Below are positions 38,156 to 47,285 of a DNA stretch of 64,000 nucleotides, in pieces. The stretch lies in NCBI GenBank assembly GCA_937958985.1, contig CALGLV010000014.1, positions 21,933 through 85,932 on the forward strand, read 5' to 3'. The stretch's first letter is position 1. Each line of letters starts with the position of its first letter. The DNA comes from an uncultured Aquimarina sp. (GTDB taxonomy: Bacteria; Bacteroidota; Bacteroidia; Flavobacteriales; Flavobacteriaceae). The notes under the pieces were generated by a model that saw only the letters and a program-made list of their open reading frames with translations, was not told the DNA's origin and did no database searches. Made by a program: the position numbers and the translations under genes.

Positions 38156-38533
38156 TTAGTAAAGTTCACTCCATAAATTATCTCGATACAATTTAAGATC
38201 GATAATGTTATTTTTATTTTCCAAGTCCTTAAACAACGATACTAAATAAGATAAACTTTCTTTAGGATCTATTTCACCTTGAGCTACACTTACAACTTCT
38301 CCATTTTCATCCTCTATTGGCTCATCATCAGGTATTGCTATTTCAAAATTATCGTTTTGTTCGATATATTCGTACGTTAAACGCAACACTTTAGTAGCTA
38401 ACGGATTTTGCTGCTTTTTAGCAAATACCCTAAGCTCCTTTAAGTCCTCTACAACTGTATTTATTATAATTCCTGCGTGATCTAAATCTCCTAAGATTTT
38501 AGTTACCAGCTTTTGGGCTTTATTACTTTCCAA
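38156..38533 (-). CDS. Conserved hypothetical acidic helical protein (125 aa)
   Basis: A 125-residue cytoplasmic protein, mostly helical, with an acidic loop (IPDDEPIEDENGEVV, about 70-84) between an N-terminal helical part (LGDLDHAGIIINTVVEDLKEL) and a C-terminal helix pair (SYLVSLFKDLENKNN). I do not recognise a named domain. It is divergent from menB and convergent with the 64-aa gene. Confidence 0.65.
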   Translation of the reverse strand: MESNKAQKLVTKILGDLDHAGIIINTVVEDLKELRVFAKKQQNPLATKVLRLTYEYIEQNDNFEIAIPDDEPIEDENGEVVSVAQGEIDPKESLSYLVSLFKDLENKNNIIDLKLYRDNLWSELY

Positions 38534-38662
38534 AATAAGTATAGTTTGATGTTAATGTTATGTAATTTTCTGAAATCGAAAAAAACTCTTAAATGCAAAT
38601 GTAATGTATTCCTATATTTTTTTAATGTTTAAAACTTTCAATTTTAAGGTTTCATCAAAAAG

Positions 38663-38693
38663 TTGGGCAATGCACAGAAATAGCCTATTTTTG
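38663..38693 (+). promoter_or_regulatory. menB promoter (TTG, 20 bp, TATTTTTG)
   Basis: TTG (38663-38665) and TATTTTTG (38686-38693) are 20 bases apart, a good Bacteroidota -33/-7 pair. The leader to the ATG at 38712 is about 14 bases. Confidence 0.65.
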
Positions 38694-38711
38694 AAAATAA
38701 AGCCCTAATAC

Positions 38712-39551
38712 ATGAGCACTATCAACTGGCAAATTGTTAAAGAATTTGAAGACATTACCTATAAAAAAAGTAACGGCGTAGCACGTATCGCATTTAACAG
38801 ACCTGAGGTTCGTAATGCTTTTCGTCCAAAAACAACTAGCGAACTTCTTGTTGCTTTACAAGATGCTCAAGAAGATACTGACATTGGAGTTGTTTTAATT
38901 TCGGCCGAAGGACCGTCTCCAAAAGATGGAGTGTACAGTTTTTGTAGCGGTGGTGACCAAAAGGCAAGAGGCCATCAAGGATATGTAGGTGACGATGGCT
39001 ATCATCGATTAAATATTTTAGACGCTCAGCGTGTTATTCGCTTTATGCCAAAAGCTGTAATTTGTGTAGTTCCTGGATGGGCTGTCGGCGGAGGACACAG
39101 CTTACATGTTGTGTGCGACATCACATTAGCAAGTAAAGAACATGCTATTTTTAAACAAACAGATGCCGATGTTACCAGTTTTGATGGCGGTTATGGATCG
39201 GCTTACTTAGCTAAAATGGTGGGTCAAAAAAAAGCCCGTGAAATTTTCTTTTTAGGAAGAAATTATTCGGCACAAGAAGCTTATGAAATGGGAATGGTGA
39301 ATGCCGTAATACCCCATGCTGAATTGGAAGATACAGCATACCAATGGGCTCAAGAAATCTTAGAAAAATCTCCTACTTCTATTAAAATGCTAAAATTCGC
39401 CATGAATTTAACGGATGATGGCATGGTAGGCCAACAAGTATTTGCTGGTGAAGCTACTCGCTTAGCCTATATGACAGAAGAAGCTAAAGAAGGTAGAGAT
39501 GCTTTTCTTGAAAAACGCAAGCCCAACTTTGTTAAAAAGTGGCTTCCATAA
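38712..39551 (+). CDS. menB: 1,4-dihydroxy-2-naphthoyl-CoA synthase
   Basis: It closes the second ring of the naphthoquinone from o-succinylbenzoyl-CoA in menaquinone synthesis (cytoplasm, crotonase fold). The 279-residue sequence has YSFCSGGDQKARG (oxyanion hole, about 78-90), VPGWAVGGGHSLHVVCD (about 119-135) and DVTSFDGGYGSAYLAKMVG, all MenB-specific, with the C-terminal RKPNFVKKWLP. The menaquinone it helps make is the expected substrate of the ACIII operon in this same window. Confidence 0.96.
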   Translation: MSTINWQIVKEFEDITYKKSNGVARIAFNRPEVRNAFRPKTTSELLVALQDAQEDTDIGVVLISAEGPSPKDGVYSFCSGGDQKARGHQGYVGDDGYHRLNILDAQRVIRFMPKAVICVVPGWAVGGGHSLHVVCDITLASKEHAIFKQTDADVTSFDGGYGSAYLAKMVGQKKAREIFFLGRNYSAQEAYEMGMVNAVIPHAELEDTAYQWAQEILEKSPTSIKMLKFAMNLTDDGMVGQQVFAGEATRLAYMTEEAKEGRDAFLEKRKPNFVKKWLP

Positions 39552-39606
39552 CTTTTAGCTTACCTATAAATAAATTATTCTTAAATTAAAAAACAAAACA
39601 ACCTGA

Positions 39607-42057
39607 ATGGCTAGAAAAAAGGCTTCAACAACAAAAAACGCTACAAAACCAGTTAAAGAAAAAACTACAAAAATAGGATTTTCAAAGCTTAGCCAAAAAC
39701 AACGTTTAGTTATTGGAGGATTCTTTATTGTTTTGGGTTTAATGGTATTGATTTCTATTACTTCCTATTTTTTTTCTTGGCAAGCCGATCAAAATGAATA
39801 TGGAAACTTTAGCAGAGACAATGTAAATCAAAACCTTTTACGCCCTTTAGGTAATTTTATTGGCCACACTTTAGTTTATAAAGGATTTGGCGTGGCGGCT
39901 TATATTTTTCCAACACTATTGCTATTAACAGGAATTAGCTATTTTTGGAATTATGGCTCTAAGCAATTAAAAAACCGATGGTTTTGGGGCATGTATTTAA
40001 CTTTGTTTTTTGCTATCTTTTTTGGATTTTTTCATAATAGTTTTGGATTATTATCCGGAATCGTAGGTTTTGAAATTAACGACTTAATGCAAGACTATAC
40101 TGGAAAAGTAGGTACGGTGTTGTTACTATGTTTCCTAGGGCTTCTGTATTGTATTGTTAGATTAAATTTAACCCCTGCTGTGGTTGGTAATTATTTTTCA
40201 AAAACCAAAAACAAGGTTACCAAAGAATTTAAGGAAGTTACCGATATTGAGGAAGAACCAATTTCAAAACCGCCAACTTCTAAATTTCAAGAAGATTTGG
40301 GTATTGACGATTTTGTACCTGTAAAAAATGCACTTTCAGAACTTGAAATCGAGCTTCCTGAACCGGAACCTGTACTAGAAAAAACACCTGTTCAATCTTC
40401 CCCTACAGAGGAGAAAAACACCTCTACTCTAGAAATTGAAATCCCTCAAGAAGAAGAAGAAATAATCAAAGAAGATTTAAGTATAGAGATTGAAGATGTT
40501 TTTGAAGAGGATATAAGTAAAGTAAGTAAGCAATTAGTAGAAGATTTTGGTGAATTTGACCCTACTCTTGAATTAGGAAATTACAAGTTCCCTAGCTTAG
40601 ATTTGCTAAAAGATTATACCAACGGTCAAAACAGCATCACTATTGACCAAGGGGAACTTGAGGAAAACAAAAATAAAATTGTTGAAACGCTAAAGAATTA
40701 TAAAATTGGAATAGCCCATATAAAAGCAACCGTAGGACCTACCGTAACTTTATATGAAATTATCCCAGAAGCTGGTATTCGAATTTCGAAAATTAAAAAT
40801 TTAGAAGACGATATTGCATTATCCTTAGCTGCACTTGGTATTCGAATTATAGCTCCTATTCCTGGGAAAGGAACTATTGGTATTGAGGTACCAAACAAAA
40901 AATCGACCATTGTATCGATGCGATCTGCTATAGCCGCATCGAAATTTCAAAATGCAGAAATGGAATTACCAATATCATTCGGTAAAACCATTTCAAACGA
41001 AACCTTTGTCGTCGATTTAGCTAAAATGCCTCACTTATTAATGGCCGGGGCAACAGGTCAAGGTAAATCGGTTGGGCTAAATGCTATTTTAACCTCTTTG
41101 CTTTACAAAAAACACCCCGCAGAAGTTAAGTTTGTATTAGTCGATCCTAAAAAAGTAGAACTTACTTTATTCAATAAAATTGAACGTCATTTTTTAGCAA
41201 AATTACCCGATTCGGGGGAAGCTATTATTACTGATAATGCTAAAGTAATTAACACGTTGAATTCGTTATGTATTGAAATGGATGATCGGTATGAATTATT
41301 GAAAAATGCATTTGTAAGAAACTTAAAAGAATACAACACTAAGTTTAAACAGCGAAAATTAAATCCGGAAAACGGTCACCGTTATTTACCATACATAGTG
41401 CTGGTTATTGATGAATTTGCCGATTTAATTATGACTGCTGGTAAAGAAGTCGAAACACCAATTGCAAGATTAGCACAATTAGCACGTGCTATTGGTATTC
41501 ACTTAATCATCGCCACACAACGTCCCTCGGTAAATGTCATTACAGGTATGATAAAAGCTAACTTCCCTGCCCGATTAGCGTTTAGAGTAATGTCTAAAAT
41601 AGATTCTCGAACAATTCTTGATGCAGGAGGAGCCGATCAACTTATTGGTCGAGGTGATATGTTATATACTAATGGAAATAATTTGGTACGCGTACAATGT
41701 GCCTTTGTTGACACCCCAGAAGTTGAACGCATTACAAATTACATAGGAGCTCAAAAGGCATATCCTGATGCACATTTACTTCCTGAGTACGTTGGCGAAG
41801 AAGGTGGCACAACTCTTGATAATAACAAGGAGGATAGAGATAAATTATTTAAAGATGCTGCCGAGGTACTTGTTACAGCGCAGCAAGGATCAGCTTCTTT
41901 ACTTCAGCGAAAGCTTAAATTAGGATACAATAGAGCTGGAAGAATAATTGACCAACTAGAGGCCGCTGGTATTGTTGGCCCTTTCGAAGGAAGTAAGGCT
42001 AGGCAGGTATTAATACCCGATTTAATTGAATTAGAAAAATTCTTAAGTCAAGAATAG
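39607..42057 (+). CDS. ftsK: DNA translocase FtsK
   Basis: An 816-residue septal DNA pump that moves chromosome termini and activates dimer resolution during division. The N-terminal part has about four membrane helices (32-200). An acidic Glu/Pro-rich linker spans about 215-330. The motor domain starts near 345, with Walker A GATGQGKSVGLN near 480 and Walker B YIVLVIDEFADLI near 600. The C-terminal winged-helix gamma domain (GSASLLQRKLKLGYNRAGRIIDQLE) reads KOPS-type sequences. lolA follows downstream with its own promoter. Confidence 0.96.
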   Translation: MARKKASTTKNATKPVKEKTTKIGFSKLSQKQRLVIGGFFIVLGLMVLISITSYFFSWQADQNEYGNFSRDNVNQNLLRPLGNFIGHTLVYKGFGVAAYIFPTLLLLTGISYFWNYGSKQLKNRWFWGMYLTLFFAIFFGFFHNSFGLLSGIVGFEINDLMQDYTGKVGTVLLLCFLGLLYCIVRLNLTPAVVGNYFSKTKNKVTKEFKEVTDIEEEPISKPPTSKFQEDLGIDDFVPVKNALSELEIELPEPEPVLEKTPVQSSPTEEKNTSTLEIEIPQEEEEIIKEDLSIEIEDVFEEDISKVSKQLVEDFGEFDPTLELGNYKFPSLDLLKDYTNGQNSITIDQGELEENKNKIVETLKNYKIGIAHIKATVGPTVTLYEIIPEAGIRISKIKNLEDDIALSLAALGIRIIAPIPGKGTIGIEVPNKKSTIVSMRSAIAASKFQNAEMELPISFGKTISNETFVVDLAKMPHLLMAGATGQGKSVGLNAILTSLLYKKHPAEVKFVLVDPKKVELTLFNKIERHFLAKLPDSGEAIITDNAKVINTLNSLCIEMDDRYELLKNAFVRNLKEYNTKFKQRKLNPENGHRYLPYIVLVIDEFADLIMTAGKEVETPIARLAQLARAIGIHLIIATQRPSVNVITGMIKANFPARLAFRVMSKIDSRTILDAGGADQLIGRGDMLYTNGNNLVRVQCAFVDTPEVERITNYIGAQKAYPDAHLLPEYVGEEGGTTLDNNKEDRDKLFKDAAEVLVTAQQGSASLLQRKLKLGYNRAGRIIDQLEAAGIVGPFEGSKARQVLIPDLIELEKFLSQE

Positions 42058-42095
42058 TTTTTTATTTCTTTATCCTAAAATCAAAATAAGCATAT

Positions 42096-42103
42096 TACTT
42101 TTG
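42096..42103 (+). promoter_or_regulatory. -7 element (TACTTTTG) of lolA
   Basis: Exact TAnnTTTG match 17 bases before the lolA ATG at 42121. Confidence 0.5.
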
Positions 42104-42120
42104 CACTAATATTTACTTTT

Positions 42121-42753
42121 ATGAAATACATAGTATCATTACTCATAAGTTTTTTATTATTACCCTTTTATACTCAAGCTCAAAACGCTAAAAACCTATT
42201 GAATGAGGTTGATAAAAAAGTGAAATCTTATAATAACATCGTAATTGATTTTAAATATGGATTAAGAAATAAATCCGCTGACCTAAATCAAGAAACAAAT
42301 GGTAATGCTTCTTTATCAGGAAACAAGTATGTTTTAAATTTGATTGGTACCACACAACTTTTTGATGGTAACAAATTATATACTATAAGTGATGAAGATG
42401 AAGAAATTTCAATTTCAACCCCTACAGACGACGATAGTTTTACTCCTTCTAAAATGCTTTCATTTTATCAAAATGGCTATGATGCTGAAATGGATATCAT
42501 TCAAAACGTTGGAGGAAGAAAAATTCAATACATCAAACTTACACCCATCAAAAATAACGACGAAATTAAATCTATACTTTTAGGAATAGACCAAATTACC
42601 AAGCATATATACAAACTAATTATTAGCCAACACAACACCACTGAGGTTACTATTACGGTTAATCAATTCAAGACAAACCAACCATTATCAGATACTTTAT
42701 TCTCGTTTGACGAATCGAAATATTCTGGTTATTATATCAATAATTTAGATTAG
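42121..42753 (+). CDS. lolA: Outer-membrane lipoprotein carrier protein LolA
   Basis: The periplasmic chaperone that carries lipoproteins to the outer membrane. The 210-residue protein has a signal peptide MKYIVSLLISFLLLPFYTQAQ, then the LolA half-barrel: LNEVDKKVKSYNNIVIDFKY, NGNASLSGNKYVLNLIGTTQLFDGNKLYTIS. Downstream it has SDTLFSFDESKYSGYYINNLD. The length matches the family. It lies 7 bases upstream of an LptF/LptG-type permease, so lipoprotein and LPS transport genes are coupled. Confidence 0.9.
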   Translation: MKYIVSLLISFLLLPFYTQAQNAKNLLNEVDKKVKSYNNIVIDFKYGLRNKSADLNQETNGNASLSGNKYVLNLIGTTQLFDGNKLYTISDEDEEISISTPTDDDSFTPSKMLSFYQNGYDAEMDIIQNVGGRKIQYIKLTPIKNNDEIKSILLGIDQITKHIYKLIISQHNTTEVTITVNQFKTNQPLSDTLFSFDESKYSGYYINNLD

Positions 42754-42760
42754 TTGACTT

Positions 42761-44185
42761 TTGAAAATTATTGATCGCTACATATTTGTTTCTTTTATAC
42801 AGAAGTTCATCGTTATTTTAATGATACTTACTGTTATTATGGTGCTTCAATCTGTGTGGCTTTACATCTCAGAATTTGCTGGTAAGGATTTAGAATTTAT
42901 AGTTATTGCTAAATTTATATTTTATTCTATTCCAATATCCACACCAATTACCCTACCGCTTACTATTTTATTTTCATCAATTATGGTATTTGGTGAATTT
43001 GCAGAACATTATGAGTTTGCGGCAATGAAATCTACTGGGATTTCTTTGCAGCGAGCTATGAGAACCTTAAGTGTATTTATTGTACTACTAGGTTTTTCGA
43101 CTTATTATTTTTCAGATTCAATAATCCCTGCTTCTTATCAAGAATTTATTAACCTTAGAAGAAATGTAGTAAAAAGAAAACCTGCTAGGGCTATTGTTGC
43201 AAAACGATTTAACGAACTACAAGGTTTCAACATAAAGGTGGATAGTAAATATGGAGATAATGACCAATATTTAAACAATGTTGTAATCCATAAAACCACT
43301 CCAAATAAAGCAGGTAATTTCACTGTAATCAAATCTAAAAAAGGCGAATTAATTAGCTCTGTTAACTCTAATGTTTTGTCTTTAAAATTAACCGATGGGA
43401 ATTACTATGAGGATTTACAACCTAAGAAATATCAAGACAGACAAAAAATTCCCTTTATAAAAAGCAGCTTTAAGGAGTATACCATGAACCTTAATTTAGG
43501 AGACATAAACGATGTAACTGTTTCTGAATCTGACTATGCCAAAAACAGAAAAATGAGAGGCGTACGTTTGCTTACCAAAGACGTAGATTCTTTCTCTACT
43601 AATCTCAATAAAAACAGAAAAAGCCAATTCAAAAGGATCTTATCAAGCTCTGGGTTTAAAAAAACATACAAAAAGGTAGATCTTAACTGTACCACTGAAG
43701 ACTATCCTAATGCGTTAAGTGATTTTTTCGACTTAAAAACAAAAAAAAACATCTACACAAACGCTTCACGAAATGTAAAAGAACTTATAAATCGCATAGA
43801 TGTTAACCAGAAATCTATACGCAGGCGCAAATCGGATCTTAATAAGTTTGAAATTGCAATACATGAAAAATTTGCATTGGGAGTAGCCTGTATTGTTTTG
43901 TTTTTTATTGGCGCACCTATTGGAGCGATCATTCGTAAAGGAGGCCTTGGCTTACCTGCACTCTATGCTTTTGGCTTATTCTTAGTTTATCATTTTACAG
44001 GTATTTTTGCAAAAAACGCAGCTGAAGACGGTAGTATAAGTCCTTTTGTAGCCAGTTGGCTATCTACTTTCATTTTTATGCCCTTAGGTATTTTATTTAC
44101 CCACAGAGCTACTAACGACAAAGGACTTATTAGTTTCGGGGATATTTTTTATAAAATAGGGAAGCTGTTTAAAAAAAGAGATTAA
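42761..44185 (+). CDS. LptF/LptG (YjgP/YjgQ) family lipopolysaccharide export permease
   Basis: A 474-residue inner-membrane subunit of the LPS extraction ABC transporter. There are three N-terminal helices (about 9-30, 50-75, 95-118) with the conserved EFAEHYEFAAMKSTGISLQRAM coupling-helix segment. A long periplasmic beta-jellyroll domain follows, then three C-terminal helices including IGAPIGAIIRKGGLGLPALY. Which of LptF or LptG it is cannot be decided from this. The start is TTG (42761-42763), 7 bases after lolA, with no better start nearby. Confidence 0.92.
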   Translation: MKIIDRYIFVSFIQKFIVILMILTVIMVLQSVWLYISEFAGKDLEFIVIAKFIFYSIPISTPITLPLTILFSSIMVFGEFAEHYEFAAMKSTGISLQRAMRTLSVFIVLLGFSTYYFSDSIIPASYQEFINLRRNVVKRKPARAIVAKRFNELQGFNIKVDSKYGDNDQYLNNVVIHKTTPNKAGNFTVIKSKKGELISSVNSNVLSLKLTDGNYYEDLQPKKYQDRQKIPFIKSSFKEYTMNLNLGDINDVTVSESDYAKNRKMRGVRLLTKDVDSFSTNLNKNRKSQFKRILSSSGFKKTYKKVDLNCTTEDYPNALSDFFDLKTKKNIYTNASRNVKELINRIDVNQKSIRRRKSDLNKFEIAIHEKFALGVACIVLFFIGAPIGAIIRKGGLGLPALYAFGLFLVYHFTGIFAKNAAEDGSISPFVASWLSTFIFMPLGILFTHRATNDKGLISFGDIFYKIGKLFKKRD

Positions 44186-44265
44186 CTTCTTATGAACAGT
44201 ACTCAAAATGAAATAAAACTTATATTTACATAGGTCTAAAAGTTTATAAATCTAAATTATCATTC

Positions 44266-45411
44266 TTGAATTCTACATCGCAAAATAGTTTTAAATTAGA
44301 TTCCATTGAAGAAGCAATTAACGACATTCGCTTAGGAAAAGTTATTATTGTTGTTGACGATGCCAACAGAGAAAATGAAGGGGATTTCATTACTGCTGCT
44401 GAAGCAATAACCCCCGAGATTATAAATTTTATGGCTACCCATGGCAGAGGTTTAATTTGTGCTCCCTTAACAGAAAAAAGGTGTGACGATTTAAATTTAG
44501 AAATGATGGTAGGTACCAATACCGATCCTATGGAAACTGCATTTACAGTTTCTGTAGATTTAAACGGCAAAGGCGTTACCACTGGTATTTCTGCTAGCGA
44601 CAGAGCTAAAACCATAAAAGCATTAGTTGACAGCGACACCAAACCACATGAACTCTCACGACCAGGGCACATATTCCCATTAAGAGCTAAAGAGGGCGGG
44701 GTACTTCGTAGAACTGGCCATACTGAAGCTGCTATTGACTTTGCAAGACTTGCAGGCTTTAAACCTGCTGGTGTTATTATCGAAATTATGAATGAAGATG
44801 GTACTATGGCACGTACTCCTGATTTAATTACAATAGCAGAAAAATTTGATTTAAAAATTGTTTCTATAGAATCTCTTGTTGCCTACAGAATGCAGCATGA
44901 TTCGCTAATTGTAAAAAAAGAAGATTTTGAAATCACTACTCGCTTTGGTTCGTACAGACTAAGAGCTTACAAACAAACCACGAACAATCAAATACATATT
45001 GCACTTACTAAAGGTAATTGGACTAAAGGAGAAGAAATACCAACTCGTATTAACTCTGCACTTCACAACAACGATATTTTAGGCACGCTTACTCATGATG
45101 CCGAAGAACCTTTAGAAAAAATGTTTGACATTATTAATAAAGAAGGAAAAGGAGCTATAGTTTTCATAAACCAAGAAGCTCAATCTTTGAATTTATTAAA
45201 CCGATTAAGCACTTTAAAACAGCAACAAAAAAACAACCAAATAACGGAAGCTCCTAAATTACCAATGGATTTCAAAGATTTTGGTATTGGCGCACAAATA
45301 CTACACGATTTAAATATTTCTAAGGTAAATTTAATATCGAATAGCGAAAAAATAAAACGTGTGGGCATGGAGGGATATGGCTTAGAAATATCTAATTATA
45401 TAAGCTATTAA
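44266..45411 (+). CDS. ribB: DHBP synthase with degenerate GTP cyclohydrolase II domain
   Basis: 381 residues in two parts. Residues about 12-212 are 3,4-dihydroxy-2-butanone 4-phosphate synthase of riboflavin synthesis (DDANRENEGD at 31-40, THGRGLICAPL, RPGHIFPLRAKEGG, RTGHTEAAIDFARLAG), apparently complete. Residues about 223-381 align with GTP cyclohydrolase II, but the zinc cysteines and catalytic block are gone. The ECLTGD position reads SALHND-like (264-270), the RCDCG segment is absent, and RQEGRG reads NQEAQS (302-307). The second activity is therefore probably lost. The start codon is TTG at 44266. An FMN riboswitch was not seen. Confidence 0.9.
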   Translation: MNSTSQNSFKLDSIEEAINDIRLGKVIIVVDDANRENEGDFITAAEAITPEIINFMATHGRGLICAPLTEKRCDDLNLEMMVGTNTDPMETAFTVSVDLNGKGVTTGISASDRAKTIKALVDSDTKPHELSRPGHIFPLRAKEGGVLRRTGHTEAAIDFARLAGFKPAGVIIEIMNEDGTMARTPDLITIAEKFDLKIVSIESLVAYRMQHDSLIVKKEDFEITTRFGSYRLRAYKQTTNNQIHIALTKGNWTKGEEIPTRINSALHNNDILGTLTHDAEEPLEKMFDIINKEGKGAIVFINQEAQSLNLLNRLSTLKQQQKNNQITEAPKLPMDFKDFGIGAQILHDLNISKVNLISNSEKIKRVGMEGYGLEISNYISY

Positions 45412-45467
45412 CATTAGTGAATTTAAATATTTATTGCATTTGTAATGCTTTAAACGCTAGGATGCAC

Positions 45468-45475
45468 TATTTTTG
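45468..45475 (+). promoter_or_regulatory. -7 element (TATTTTTG) directly before porQ
   Basis: Exact TAnnTTTG match ending 6 bases before the ATG at 45482. If used, the transcript would have almost no leader. Confidence 0.5.
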
Positions 45476-45481
45476 ACTTTA

Positions 45482-46513
45482 ATGAAACAAAGTTTACTTA
45501 CTTTTTATTTTGTTTTTTTTTCGCTATGCTCTTTCGGGCAAATTGGCGGTAGAGCTACTTATCAATTTTTAAATTTAGAAAACTCCACTCGACATGTTGC
45601 TTTAGGTGGTAAAGTTGTTACCGACAACAATAACAATCCTATTTCTGCATTATACAACCCTGCTACACTTAACGAAAAAATGGCAAAAAATTTTGCTATT
45701 AGTTACGTAAATTATATTGCAGATATCAACTACGGAGCGGCGGCTGGAGCATTTGCTGTTGGCAGAAGCGAGGAACACTTAATTCATGTAGGCGTTATAT
45801 ACGCGGATTACGGTGATTTTGATGGTTTTGATTTGGAAGGAAATTCTACCGGTGAATTTGGAGCTGCCGAAACTGCTGTTTCTTTAGGTTATGCTAAAAG
45901 AATACCTAATTCCGATTTTTACCTGGGAGCAAATCTAAAATTTATAAGCTCAAGGCTAGAACAATATAGCTCGGTAGGAATAGCTACCGACCTAGGGGTA
46001 CTGTATTACAAAAAAGAATGGGATCTTAATATTGGTCTTGCTGTCAGAAATTTAGGAACACAAATCACTACATATACCGGAACACAAGAAAAGCTTCCTT
46101 TAGCTATAGATGCTGGTATTTCACAAATACCAAAAAACGTACCTGTGCGTTGGTTTGTTAACTTACAAAATTTACAATTTTGGCAACTAGCCTTTTCTAA
46201 TTCTAACAGAAACACCGAAGATTTATTTGGTGAACCTTTAGAAACAGATGATCCTAGTTTTATCAATAACGTTTTAAGACACGTTACTTTGGGAGTGGAA
46301 ATGTTTCCTAGGGGAGCTGTTAACCTAAGACTAGGTTATAATTTCAGGCGTTCCGAAGAATTAAAAATTATAAATCAAAGATCTTTTGCAGGACTTTCTG
46401 CAGGAGCTTCTATAAAAATAAAAAAATTAACTTTTAGCTATTCTTATGCTCGCTTCAACTTAGCAGGAAGCTCTAGTTTGCTAGGCTTAAATCTTAATCT
46501 TGGAAACTACTAA
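45482..46513 (+). CDS. porQ: Type IX secretion system protein PorQ
   Basis: A 343-residue outer-membrane beta-barrel with a signal peptide (SLLTFYFVFFSLCSFGQ). Its N-terminal block GGRATYQFLNLENSTRHVALGG and the following NNNPISALYNPATL are PorQ signatures. PorQ takes part in attaching or shuttling type IX secreted proteins at the outer membrane, usually with PorU, PorV and PorZ. The frame opens at a TTG 9 bases earlier, but that TTG is part of the -7 box, so I start at the ATG. Its 3' end overlaps cmk by 14 bases. Confidence 0.9.
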   Translation: MKQSLLTFYFVFFSLCSFGQIGGRATYQFLNLENSTRHVALGGKVVTDNNNNPISALYNPATLNEKMAKNFAISYVNYIADINYGAAAGAFAVGRSEEHLIHVGVIYADYGDFDGFDLEGNSTGEFGAAETAVSLGYAKRIPNSDFYLGANLKFISSRLEQYSSVGIATDLGVLYYKKEWDLNIGLAVRNLGTQITTYTGTQEKLPLAIDAGISQIPKNVPVRWFVNLQNLQFWQLAFSNSNRNTEDLFGEPLETDDPSFINNVLRHVTLGVEMFPRGAVNLRLGYNFRRSEELKIINQRSFAGLSAGASIKIKKLTFSYSYARFNLAGSSSLLGLNLNLGNY

Positions 46514-47198
46514 AAAAATTATAATTGCTATCGATGGTCATTCTTCTACAGGTAAAAGTACCGTAGCTAAAGAACTTGCAGAGCATTTAAACTATACTTA
46601 TATAGATACTGGCGCTATGTATAGATCGGTAAGCCTTTTTGCGTTAGAGCAAGGTTTTATAAAAGACGACACGATTAACAAAGAGTTGCTTCTCAAAAAT
46701 TTGAACAAAATTTCAATTGACTTTACTAAGAATACAGAAACGGGTCGTGTTGAAACTTTTTTGAATAGCAAAAATGTAGAAAAGAAAATACGTAGTTTGG
46801 AAGTTTCCAGCTATGTTAGCCATATAGCTTCCATTTCTGAAGTTCGAAAATTACTTGTCCTACAACAACAAATTATGGGACAACAAAAAGGAATTGTAAT
46901 GGATGGTAGAGATATTGGAACTGTGGTTTTTCCCGATGCAGATCTTAAACTTTTTATGACTGCATCCTCCGAAGTAAGGGCCACTAGGCGCTACGAAGAA
47001 TTAATTAGTAATGGTGAAAAAGTATCTTATAAAGAAGTGCTTCAAAATGTAGAAGAAAGAGACTACATTGATTCAAACAGAGAAGATTCTCCTTTAGTTA
47101 GAGCTCATGACGCCTACTTAATTGACAATTCAAAATTGTCACGTTCCCAACAATTTAAGGTTATTTTGAATTTAGTTGAAAAAGCAACTAAAGCATAA
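46500..47198 (+). CDS. cmk: Cytidylate kinase
   Basis: It phosphorylates CMP and dCMP with ATP (cytoplasm). The 232-residue sequence opens KKIIIAIDGHSSTGKSTVAKELA with the P-loop at about 13-20, followed by YIDTGAMYRS, the MDGRDIGTVVFPDA nucleotide-binding block, and RRYEELIS with DSNREDSPL. The start is TTG at 46500, inside the end of porQ (14-base overlap), so expression is translationally coupled. No ATG precedes the P-loop. Confidence 0.95.
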   Translation: METTKKIIIAIDGHSSTGKSTVAKELAEHLNYTYIDTGAMYRSVSLFALEQGFIKDDTINKELLLKNLNKISIDFTKNTETGRVETFLNSKNVEKKIRSLEVSSYVSHIASISEVRKLLVLQQQIMGQQKGIVMDGRDIGTVVFPDADLKLFMTASSEVRATRRYEELISNGEKVSYKEVLQNVEERDYIDSNREDSPLVRAHDAYLIDNSKLSRSQQFKVILNLVEKATKA

Positions 47199-47226
47199 CT
47201 AGCTTGTTTACGCTTAGCTTTCTCAC

Positions 47227-47256
47227 AAAAAAAAAGACTGCCTTTTCAGACAGTCT
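47227..47256 (-). terminator. Terminator of serA
   Basis: On the minus strand AGACTG and CAGTCT pair around a 10-base loop and are followed by nine T. It lies about 30 bases past the serA stop. Confidence 0.65.
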
Positions 47257-47285
47257 CATTTAAACTTATATTTTAAGCTATAAAA

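Noticed and set aside
43138..43332. Antisense ORF within the LptF/LptG gene
   Set aside because: It is a short shadow frame opposite the periplasmic-domain coding sequence with no independent support.
44244..44672. 142-codon minus-strand ORF opposite ribBA
   Set aside because: It is the antisense shadow of a well-conserved DHBP synthase region and shows no protein-like motif.
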